This document shows positions 34,101 through 46,100 of a stretch of DNA of 64,000 nucleotides, one piece after another. The first letter of the stretch is position 1, and the number at the start of each line of letters is the position of its first letter. This DNA comes from Synchiropus splendidus (Eukaryota; Chordata; Actinopteri; Syngnathiformes; Callionymidae). The stretch lies in contig NC_071347.1 in NCBI RefSeq assembly GCF_027744825.2, positions 14,736,501 through 14,800,500 on the forward strand, given 5' to 3'. The translations under genes were made by a program, and so were the position numbers. Under the pieces are notes generated by a model. That model was not told the DNA's origin, did not search any database, and worked only from the letters and a program-made list of their open reading frames with translations.

Positions 34101-37100
34101 ATTATTTACTATTTTTTATGTTTATATTGGCAGGAAGGAATTGTCGTCATGTCTGTTTCTGGGCTAAAGCACATCTCTGGAGGGTATCAATGATATGAAT
34201 TTCAGAAATGTACTCAAGAGGGCAGCCATTCAAAAATGAGTCAAATGTATATGATTGACACGTTGCTGTATCCAGGTAGATGCTAACACTGTTTATCGCC
34301 CCTCTGAGCTGGAATAACATCATGAATGTGGTGTGTTCAACTGCGGTAAAATTAGTTGTTGGTCTTGTAGACCAGCTCCCGTTGTCTTTACTTTTGTTGC
34401 AGATGCATGTGCAGGCGAAACAATGTTCGCCCCAAATATTTGTTTATATGTAAAAACATAAAACTAGGTGACTCGTTCTTTAAGTTTTGCCCCTCTAATA
34501 TGAGACTGTGACACCTTCAGACTCCTCATGTTACTGTCTCTCTCTCTCTCTCTCTCTCTCTCCACATGTACATGGTGGATTTGACCTACTGTACAGATAG
34601 TTAGACAGACTTGACTTGACTTCTACAATAATCCAATTGCAAATGATTCCCAATTAGATGAAGCTAGTAAAGTGTGATAGCTTGTAGTGGTCAATTACTC
34701 CTTTTGGCTCTTAGCATTTAACTTTACAATCAGAAACAAGTGGTTTGTGAACTTCTATGTGAGGTCATAAACATTATATCGACTGTTGTAATCCGCTTTT
34801 TCTCCCAATTATAGGTTCTGGCCCGGAATATATACCGGGTTCGAAAAATCAGCACAGCAATTCTGAACACGTTACAGTACATTAAAAGCTGCTTTCAATG
34901 GGAGAGCACGCAACGGAGTGTAATAGCCTTCCTGGTAAGTCATCGCCTCGTGTTAATGAAATCTGTGTGAGCCTTAAGGGTGAGCAAGTTTTGTCCCATT
35001 TCGCTGCAACCCCAAGTCAAGGCTTTGATTTGATCTGAATGAGAAAGTTTAGCCCTTTTCTGTGTCCGATCATCTTTTTTTTTTTTTTTTCCCAGGGAAA
35101 GCAAACCGCTGCTTTCCGTGCCTTCGCTCGTGATAGATGTCCTTTTTATCCGCTAAATCAAACTCCACTTGGCTTTCTTTCTCCTGTGATGACATCAGAG
35201 TGTGTTTGAAAGTGTGAGGTTGGGGCATTTGTACGTCTGACTTCTTGGCAAAGCCTCTAACCCGGGGGACTGTGTAAGGACGATCCCAGGCTCAGCTTCC
35301 TCGCAAGGTGGAGTGACATTCTCCCTCCGAGATTTCAAGCTTGTTTAAGTGACTGTGTTTAGATGTTTTTAATGAGGGGGATGTGATCTGAGGTCCTAAT
35401 CTTAAATAATCTTAAATCACCTGGTGAATCCCCGTCAGTCCCGCACATGTAATGTCATGATGAAGAGCGTACACTTACCACCAAAGCCCTGCCAGCGCCG
35501 TGTCAGGGTGAGGAAGCGGTCACAGACAGGGTGTGTGAAGAACTCCCCTTTCAACACCTTTTCTTCTGTCTGCGCTGTCTCAGGATGACATGCAATTCAT
35601 ACCTGGTGTATTCTATAAGCCTTTCTCACTGATCCTGAGGTGCAAATCCCCCCAGGCACTGGCCAGGCTCAATGTATCACAGACTTTAGAACAGCAAGGC
35701 ACACAGACAGGAAGACGAGGAACAATGCGAGCGATTGTACGAGGATAGAAGGGGAGGCTGGCTGCTATCTGGGAAAGAAAGTTCGAGCTGAGGGAGAGGA
35801 GAGACAGTTGGGTAAGGGAGCGAGTCACAAAAGCAGATAGGGAGAGTCTGAGGCAGGAGGGATAGCAGGGGAGAAGGAAAGGCTCACTGACAGGTGACAG
35901 GTCAGCGGGATGAGGCCATCTTCTCCCACCTATAATTAGATCCTCTGCAGGTGATGGAAGTGTGTGGTGGCACACTCTAATCTTTCATTTCCACTTCTGC
36001 TCTACCTGCTGTTTAGTAGTGCAGCACACAAATAGACTCCTTGCTGCCTTATTTCTGTCGTGTTTGCTTTCGTGGAGTTCTTCTTATCTGATTTGTGTCA
36101 AAGATGATACACCGCAGATGACCTCAAGTTTCCATAATCTTCTCCTCACAACCTTTGCCCCGAAACGGTCACACAGGTGAATTATCAGATTTAACCGAGA
36201 AGATAGCAGCGCAGCGCAAAGTTCAGTGTGGATTTAGAGTCACTTAGAAGACATCTGAAAGTGTATTTATTTACTTTCTGCTGACTGAGTTGGACCTTGA
36301 CTGCTCTGAGTTGTGTTTTGAATGAAAAATAGTTTACATGAATGTGAATGAGTACAGTAACATAGTAACTTTAATAAATTATTGTTCTTATTTTTAATGA
36401 AGAAACAAATGCAATATTAGCATTGAAACACTGATATTCATTTAAGAATTGAACATACACTCCTTGTGGTGTGGGTGATGTATATATATATATATATATA
36501 TATGTCAACAATAAATAGACAAATGGATCATCATGGAAAAACCTACTCTGAAAAAAAACTTGGCTACTTACATTATGAAACTTCAGAATTGTCTTCTACA
36601 TGTTGTATCTGTCTTGAAGCTGTAATTACTAGCTTTCATTGCAAAGTTACTGTAGTTTAAAGTCTCATTCTCCACCGTTATCTCATCATTTATTGTTCGA
36701 CCTTTGTCAAATTAACACATTTATTGATTGAAAAAAAAAACAATTAAAAGTTTACTCCAATGTTAACTCTCCCTCAAATGGAACGTGGGAGCGTTTAGCA
36801 AAGCGGCGCTCAGTGTAAACAATTGTTGGTTTTAAAATAAACCCAGCAGCTGTGTGGTAAACGCTTCATGCTTCTCACACCCAGTGTTTTCGGTGTAAGT
36901 AAAGCTGTAAGTGTGCTAAAACTAAAAAAACAGCCAACACTTTTTTTTTTTTGGTCCTGTATGGAAGCAGATTCCTCTCAGGTTAAAAAAAATGGTTTGG
37001 GCTATTTTGCTGATTAACTGTGTGGAGGGGAAACAACAAAACAACCCCCCCCTCCTAATCAGTAAACCTGTCATTGCTATTCACTGGTCCTGGCTAGATG

Positions 37101-40100
37101 TTCGCGGAGGAACCGTGACATTAAGTAGTCCCCTGTCTATTTCAATGGTCTGTGGCTCTCACTGGCCGAGGAATCACCTCTTAGTCGGCTCTGTCTGTGT
37201 TCATCTTGTGTTACTGGCTTAGCGTCCATGTTTGTGGACCATTTTGTTCATTTTGCTCCTCAAATGAACATCAAAACTCTGTTACCTGCGAGTGCCTTTC
37301 CACTGCTGTGTGACGCATCAACCACTCCCAAAATTATGGTCCAATCGCCCAAAAAACACTGCTTTAAATGAGCACCAATCGTATCGATTGTTGCTTTTAA
37401 TCGCCTAACATTGGCACGATGCGTAATCACGGCGTGCAATTCCGTTTGTCCGGCGCACCACTGTGTATCTTAATGAAAGCAGCTCCCACTCCTATCTTTA
37501 TATCTTTAGGCAGTGGTAATAAGGTAACCTATTGCGACATTGACAGATGGCCTCTGCTTGCCTCTCACATGTGCATAATTATCGTACCCGTGTCTGCTCT
37601 TTTCTCGGCCTTCGCCAGTAGGAAACGCTGCAGTTGTGTGGGTTTGAGCTCTAATATACATTACGATACATTATTTATCAAGCAGGCAGACCAGCGCTTC
37701 CCTTTTACACCATATACATCCTGTAATGCATTACCGCTGCTGCGGTTTCTGCAGGGACTGCGGGATGCTCGCGTAGTGCTTTACCAGGAATACTCAGCCA
37801 TTATATCACTCAGTCCCACAGGCCGGCTCTCTGACCTGCCTGTGTTTTTATCCTGTTTATGTAGATTCATGTATGCATTATGAAGTGGTTGCTGCTTTGT
37901 GAGGTATTCAAATTCCACACAGGGGTTCATGTTTACCAAGTAGATGAGGGAAGAAATGTGCTGTTTGGCACTTTGTTCATATCAGGGGAAAGTTTTTGTC
38001 TCCAGGAAACATACGAGTCGGGATTTTCTGGATTAAAGTCGTGTTTGGTTTTGGGGTGTTTCATATTGTTGTAGTGTGAGAGGAGGAAGAATCCGGGGGG
38101 TTAGTGCTTCACAGTTTGTTTGTTTGCATCATTGTGTTTTAAAATAGTCTAATTATATAACGCCTGCGAGAAAGAGGGGAAGCATTCGCACACATGTAAA
38201 CAAACTTCTGGCGAATCCTCATAAACATTTTAATCAGCTAACGGAAATACAAACAAGGAATTTGGGTTTTCATTCCTCCCCTCAGATTGTTTACACTACA
38301 GTAATGAGCCCGCTCAAGTTTGACAACAGTTTCCTTTCTCAAAGTGCGGGAGAGAAGAGTGTGACAGCTCCAAATCTTCATAAAATAATGGTCTTTGATT
38401 GTGCTTTTTCCAGCAAGCCTGAGCGAGATAAATGTGCTATACATCACCGCAGAAGGGGTCACTCAGAGTTCTTTGCTGCAGGTGCGGCTTGCACCTGTAG
38501 ATGGCGCTACTGCACCGCAGTAAAGGCGGGCGGGAGATCACTTTCTTTCCCCTTCAGGAACAACTTGTCATGAAATCCTCCTTTCTGAGCACAAGTTTCT
38601 TTGAAAGGAGGCTAAAGGAGCAAGCATTAGCAGAGCGAGCTAATCTGTTCAGAAGTTTTTTTTTTTTGATGAAATGGATAAAAAAGGAGGATAATTTAAA
38701 TTTGAATGCTGATTTCGAGCCATGCTGTCATTTTTTAAGTATTTAAGTACTTAGATTTACCTTCACTGTCACCTGGATTTGAGCCTTTTTCTTCTCTGAC
38801 ACCGCCTGTGTGACAGGCTCTGAAATGCTGATTGAATCCCATCACACGCGGTAAAGATGACGTTTGATGAATGTTTAATGCGGCGCGGCCGCGAACACAC
38901 CTGGCAGCTGCAACTGGCACGTTTTCGTGGAAGTCTGACAGAAACTCCCTGTAGGAGGGCAGGGTCAGGTCTGGCTGCAGAGGTCTCAAGTGACCACCTG
39001 TGCTGAGCCCGAAAAACACTAGAGCCAAGTTTAAAATCTGCTAGTTAGTTGTTGTTTTTCCCCCCCGCAGTGTCAAGAAAGCCTGCGATTTGTCAACTTG
39101 TTTTCTCACAGAACAAAACTTGAAAGGGTCCGTCCCCGTGGTCTCATGGGGGCTTCACTTTCCATCCCCATGAATGTGGGAGTTCTCACGGACATCAGTG
39201 GGAATCTGTCAGTTCGCGGGGAAAAACATTCGTCGTTTTCAGTCTGTTTATCAATTATTCATCTGCGGTTGTGATTACTCGCAAGTGTTATTGTTAAGCC
39301 GACTTGTTTGGTTGTTTTATCCGACAGCTTCTACTCATGACCGACTTTGAAACGCGGTAATGAAACTTTAATTGATAAAACGGTTGTAAACGCTGCTTGA
39401 ATTCAGTTTTGCTGAGTAAACAGAAGGCAAGGCATTTATGCGGTAATATTAGTAATATTAGATTTTATAGACTGTCTTTTATGTTTAGAAACATAAAGTG
39501 AACTGTAGTAAAACAGTACAAAGAAGTAACTATTTCACAACTTTTATTTGCACTTTTTGCTTTTATTTTAGGAGAAAAACTGTACTTCGCATGAGGCATT
39601 TAGAACATTTGCTGACTATTTTCTTCTCACTTCACTGACTACAAACATTCCTTAACATAAGAAGGAGAAACAAAAAGTAAAAATGTGAAAAAGTAAAAAA
39701 TAAATTGTCGACATTTTGTTCATATTCATTTTATGGATTTAAACCAACCATTTAAATATAAAATCTGGGCAGAATCTTAAGATAAATATATGTGCAGATA
39801 TTTTGAATTGAAATAAACCAGGTGCAAGTAGTTATGAGCAAATATGAATCATTTTAGCGTGAGAATCAGCTCATGTAGTTTATAAACAAACATCATTCTG
39901 AAGTTAATCAGAATCATTAATATTCATCAAAAACTTTGTCGACATGGTTTGTTATTCACAGCGCTGAGTAAAAATGTAAGAACAGTTTTTGTCGTCTCTT
40001 AAATATTTAGAAGTAATGAAAGTTGTTTAAAGTGGCTATTGAGTGCGTGTGTTTGTGTTTGAGCCTGGGTTTTCTGTTCATTCATGTTGGATGATAAAGG

Positions 40101-43100
40101 AGTGGTTAAAATTTGTCGGTATGATTCAGGGGAACACACATTTGGGTTTGTATCTCAAAAGTATAGCATGTATTACAAGTTAAAAATAGTTCCAAATTAA
40201 AATTGCCGTCAAACCGCCAGTGGAATTGTCTTTATTTAGCGGCGTGGAATGATAACACACTCCCCGAATGTGTGCAACACCTGTGAGGGTTTTCATCGGT
40301 GCATCTGTTCTTCTTGTTGTTCTGCTCATGTGCCTGGATGTGCTGTGTTTAGGCGTCCGTGTGGGCGGCATCATGATAGCCGCCGTCAACGTCGCGGCCA
40401 CCTAACCAGTCAGGGAGGACTCTGCTCCCCAGGCAGCCGAGGGGCTGACCCGTCCACCTCTGTGTGTGGCCTCTCTGGAGCCGATCACGGCCCCGGTGTG
40501 TTAACCTGCATGAGAACGGAGCTGACAGCCAGAGGGAGTCCATGCCACTCCCTCGCCACCTCCTCGCAGGGGGAAAAAGGCTCACATGGCAGATTTGTCT
40601 CCCAGGAGGTTGCTCAGTGTTAACGTTCCCGACATGGATTAAACGCAGTGGCCAGCGCTGGCGTGCAGGGTCAGTGTAGCCACCACTGACTGGCACCGTG
40701 GGGCCCCGGCTGACCGCCTCACGCTGGTGCTACTGTGGCCCCGGCATGTGTCAGGCTGGTGGGGTCAGCGGGTGGGAAGAGAATGCATCATGATGGCTTC
40801 AACAAAACAAACTGCTTTTACTTTTATACTTGGAAAATAAAACAAGCCATTCAGAGCAATTAAAATGATGTGACATTAAATCTGTAACTCTATTTAGTAT
40901 TTTCACAGTCAATAGTTATTTGAAGTCAGTGTGATGAGGTCAGTGAACGCAACATTAGATCTCAGATGGAAGAAGTGTCTTGCAACTTTTGCTAATCAAA
41001 TCAAACAGTATTTACGGTTGTAAATAAGAAACACGATTTGTTTTTCATGAGATTTTTCTTTTGCAACTGTGTCGAAGTGAAACTTATTTCAGTGACAAAA
41101 AGTACAACACATGACCAGAGCAGAAAGTTATGCTAAGCACTATGAGCGCTCTGTCTTCTTATTCTGTTTTTACTTAACAATCTCCTTTTGTCCTAGTGAA
41201 AATAAAAAGTCAGCTGAATCATCTTTGTCACTTCACAATAAAACTATTACAACTGATTTATTAGAATAAAAATTCCATATTGTCTTCCACAGCTCTCTCC
41301 TGAGCTCCTTGTTTCTTCCCCCTCAATGCCGTCTCCCCCTCCCCAGTCGATAAGACTTGAGCTGAGCGTATGTGAAATATTTATTCAGCAGTAGCCGCGA
41401 GCATCAGCGCTGCCCACACACCCTACCTGCCCTGAAGAGAAATCTTATCTGGGCTTCCTCTGCCTCTGACACCCCCTGAAAGCCTGTCCCTGCGCTGGCC
41501 CCCGCTCAACACAAATTACATGTCTCATTGCTCTGCGTTTTCTGCTACTTTAAAGCCTGCCGTCGCTGTACCCCCCAAAGAGGTCTTCAAGAAATAAATG
41601 GAACAATATAGAAGAGTACTTTTTGCTGTTATTCCTGCATGGTACTTAAATCCTCAGCACTCTAGTATTCAACTGTAGCTTATACTTGTCTGGAAGTATT
41701 TTATTGCTCAAGGCAGTCTATAAGCAAATACCACCACAAATTCTAATATTTGAAATGTTATTGTATTATTGTTTCACTGTTTCGAGTTTTTAAAATTAAA
41801 TTCTTAATTCACTGAATGCCTGAATGGACCATAATCTTAAACAGTGAACACAAATCTAGAGGATTACTGTCCTTTTGTTTGACAAAAAATTGCAATAATT
41901 GACTCCTCAAAGCTTTTGTTTCACTGCATACCAAGCTATAAAACATGATCATGTTCTCAGGTTAGATATGAAGGAGCTGTATAATTAAGTATAATATATA
42001 TAAAGTAATTGGAAGTCACCTCAGAAGGTTCATCTCTAAAGTATATGCCTTTTGGATTCTTAGTGACCAACTCAGCCGGAGCTGGGGAGGAAGTGAGTTG
42101 TATATTCCATCCTTAAAGATGAAGCAGCACTGCAGTTGAAACATCCAATGTCAGTTTGGTTATCAAATGAGAGCACAGCAGAAGACCCGACAACATGCTG
42201 CGTGCTCTACACCAAGACAAGTTTTCCCTCTGCGCTTATCTCTTCTGTGTGATTACACGCATGCTGCTACCAAACGTCTAGTTACTTTGACATCATCATT
42301 GTTTCTAGATGTTTGTTCTCATGTAAGTAAATATTAAACTACACTGTCACCTGAAGGGTAAACAAAGTTTCATCATTATCCAGCATGGGTGGTTTTTACA
42401 GTCCTTGTTTCCCGACATCTGATATTCCCATAAATGCCGGAGTTATTGTGATGCCCATATTTGTTGTTTTTTATTGCAGAGCACAGATAAAAGAGGATTT
42501 GGCAGCTGGAGTCTTTTCTAACGAGTGGTTTCCTGAGGTTGTGAGCAGTTAATCATTTTACAGGATGGAAGAATCCCTAAAAGTCTTTGTCCCTTTGTTC
42601 CTGAGACGGTCTTCTTCCCCCCCTCCCGGGAGATGGCGGGTGGTGGGAGCCGCCGTGCTTGCTCAGCTTTAAGTTATTTTATTCACACTTTTAATCGCTG
42701 AGTGCTTTATTATTAGGTGCCAGATTGCGCTGGCCAGGGGATCTGCATGAGAAGGCGCTGAATGCACTTGGTAGAATCATATTAATGGCACTATAAAACA
42801 AATCTGTCAGCCTGTTCTTAACCTCTGCCAGCAGACTTGCTCTGCCCGGCTTTGCCCTCTTCTCCGAGCGCTTACAGGTGGCTAAGGAGAGTGCATCTCC
42901 ATCATCTCCGCCACCGCGTGCTAATAGTTTTATTAATTCATTGTTTTTTTCCTGCTCCCCAGGCGCCCCACGCATAATCATACAGACATTTCTCAGCTAA
43001 ATGGTGTTTGTCCGCTCCCAGACATGTTTCCTTATATTCTCCATTACAAGGACTGTTTTTTGCTTTACTGTTGAGTGAAGTTAAAGATGTAGCACCATAA

Positions 43101-46100
43101 GTCCGGAGTTGTTCATTAAACTGTATTGTGTTAGAACTGTTACCAGTATATTATACGTACAAATAATCGTGCATGCCAGCTTGATTCTTATGATTTCCTG
43201 GAGCTGATTTGTAGAGATAACATCAAGTCAGCATTTGGCATGTAGCATGTTGACTGGTGGGGGACTTAAGACCCAGGAGCAACAGTTCAGTCCTTTTTTG
43301 TGCACCAAACGAATTGGGGACAACTTGCGTTGTCAGGGGAAAGGCTTGAAATGTTGCCACTGAGAACAAGCGTTTGCAACAAAGGAAACAGACTTGATGG
43401 CAATGTTGAAGTCAACAGGGTTCCCCTCAGCGCTTTACACTGGGATTTTGAACCCTTTACACTGAGATTTCACACCTACACTGAGAACTTTCCTGCTTAC
43501 AGGGAGTTGGAGACTTGTAATGTCAGCTCATCTTCACTGTCACTTAAGGATGGGCTTTTAAGGTAGACCGTTAAGGATGTACGTTTTCGTAATCATCCCC
43601 CTCCAACAAACTCCCCTACGCTGGGAAAAATCCTGGGGAGAACCCAAGTCACGGTTCAGGAGTACAAGAGATCAGCCTGTTAATGATCCCCATTACCGAG
43701 CAGGTTTGCTTTCCAAACCAGAAGATGAGGTCAGTTGCAGAGGCTCAGAGGAGACCGGGCGAAAGGGAGAGGAGCTTGATTCTCTGTTTGTTTGAGGGCA
43801 AGGCAGGTGCTATTGTCAGTTTAAGGTCTGTCCAACAATGAATGTTGGAATGACTTGCTTCTTAAACAATCTGGCGGCCTGCTGTTGAGTGTCGACGTCA
43901 AGTGAAGGCCCATTTATGAACTGATGAACGGATGAACTGAACGCGTAGCACAGACAGGAGGCTCCATCCGTATCCAGATCCATACATAACCTTGTGCATA
44001 ATTGGTCCTACACTCAGCAGTCTTTAATAATTGCTCTTTTATAGTGACCTGTACAGTTGCCTATGCTAGTAACGTCATGAATAATTTTGTATGTTCACAC
44101 TGATAAAAGTTCCAGGTGATGTATTGCAACTTGTGATGGCAAAATACTCCCAAAATGCACATCTTTGATGACAATTATTGTGGATTATTCTCATCAAAAT
44201 TTATGCCGTCTTCTCTTAATCACTCATCTGATGGATAATAAAACATAAACCACTTAGCTGGGAATTAGTTCTGTCGCAGAGAAACTCGGAGGAATGTGAC
44301 GAGACGGGGGGCAGTGGGAGGGGTGGGAAGTGTGTGCGCGTACAGTCCTGCCTCTCCTCATTACTGCAGGATATCTGACGGCAAAGTCTCAGTCGGTGCG
44401 CCTGAGTGAAGGAATCCAAGCTCTGCCCAGATGTTTCCCTCCATCATTTTTATTAGTGTTAAAAACCCGTGTAGATCCTGAACACATGGGCTGACAAACG
44501 GTGAGGGGGGATTTGTGGAGATATTCCTGACAGTTTTGGTTTATACCCACATTTAAGCACTCAGTTTAGACACCAGGCATTGTATTTCTGGAGGCTTTTT
44601 ATCTTGTCCACCGAGCCAGAACGCGGCGAGCAGAAATTTGCATTAGTGGGCGATTATGAATACCTGTGACAGATTCTCTCTGCCGGCTCCCTGGGCGGAA
44701 ATGAATTGGCTCCCTCTGTTGACTCGCACAGGAAGACAGAGACCAAGCAATTAGACTTTAGTGGTTAATGTAGCAGCTTTTGCAGGGAGGGCAAGGGGGT
44801 TCAACGCTCCTGCTGGGCTCATGTCAGTTTCTCAGAGCACTCCCCCCGCCTCTTCCCTTCGCTTTTTTTCGGAGAGTACCGGGAATATGACAGGCTACCT
44901 GTCCAGCAGCCGGCTGAATTCCTCTGGGGGTGAGAGGAGCGTTGCTTTCCCATAGCCTCATGGGATTTGAGGTGACAACACATGACGTAGGTTATTCATA
45001 ACTCAGAAAAGATGTACCGCAGTGGCTGTCGCACATCATGCATATTCATTGTTTGTCGGCCGCTACCTGCAGTTCGTCGTTTCACATGCTCTGCAAATTA
45101 GGTCTTATGATGAACATCGCAAGCGTTTTTCATTTAGATTAAATGGTTACCAGTCCACCGAGGGTGGATTCAGCAGCACCTTACCAGTGTGTGTTAGGAG
45201 GTGAACCCTTGGGCATTGGGTCTTCAGTGTTGTCTGAATTACTCATCGTTTAACATTCCCCGGTGGTCCGTTTGAACCTCGGCCTGGCGTGGCAGTAGGT
45301 ATACTAGCCCCCTGAGCAACAATCACCGACACCGTACGGTCGCTCTGACAGGGGCCGTCTGCTATTTACCACGCTACGATGGGAGCCTGAAGGCCACACC
45401 GTTTCACATCCTGTCTCAGCACTAAGTCGAACATATTGTTTGTTGTCCAAGTTGCCTCCAGCACTTTCAGCTGAGCATACTACAACCCATGTTCGGAAAG
45501 TAAGATAAAATCCGCGCAACGAGGGAAATTTTTGGATTTTGGATTTGCAGAACTCTTCTTATATCTGTGTTGTTTTATTTTATCTTGCACAATTGCTGGG
45601 TTGCTTTGTAAGACCACATCTGTTTAAATGCAACGTACTGAATCTTTCTTCAATCTGGTGGCTAAACGGTTATAATGTGCTGTATCTGTCCATACATTGC
45701 GGTATATTGCGATACTCTAGGTTCAGCAATCTATTATATTTGTTAACAAGAGCCATCTTTTTAAGGTGGGAGTCAGATATTGCAGTGCAATATTATGTGC
45801 ATAAAAAACACGTTTATTGTTATGAAGTCAGTTAGACCTTCGGTTACATTTTACAGTCCATGAACAGCTCCCTGAATCAACAAAATATTCCCAGCGAACA
45901 GAAAGAAAGTGTTGTGTTACTATTAGACACCTCACAAATGAAGCAGCAAAGCCAAGTATTTATGTATTATTGATATAGCCAAATTAAAGTACCAAGTCAA
46001 TATCACACAGTCACCTATAATCGTTACAATATTGTGGCATCAAGTATCATGATGTTTGAGCTTATCTATATTTTCTTAAACCCCAAGCCAATAAGAAATT

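Noticed and set aside
36481..36503. Possible origin or cruciform function of the TA repeat
   Set aside because: An ordinary microsatellite with nothing around it to support a function.
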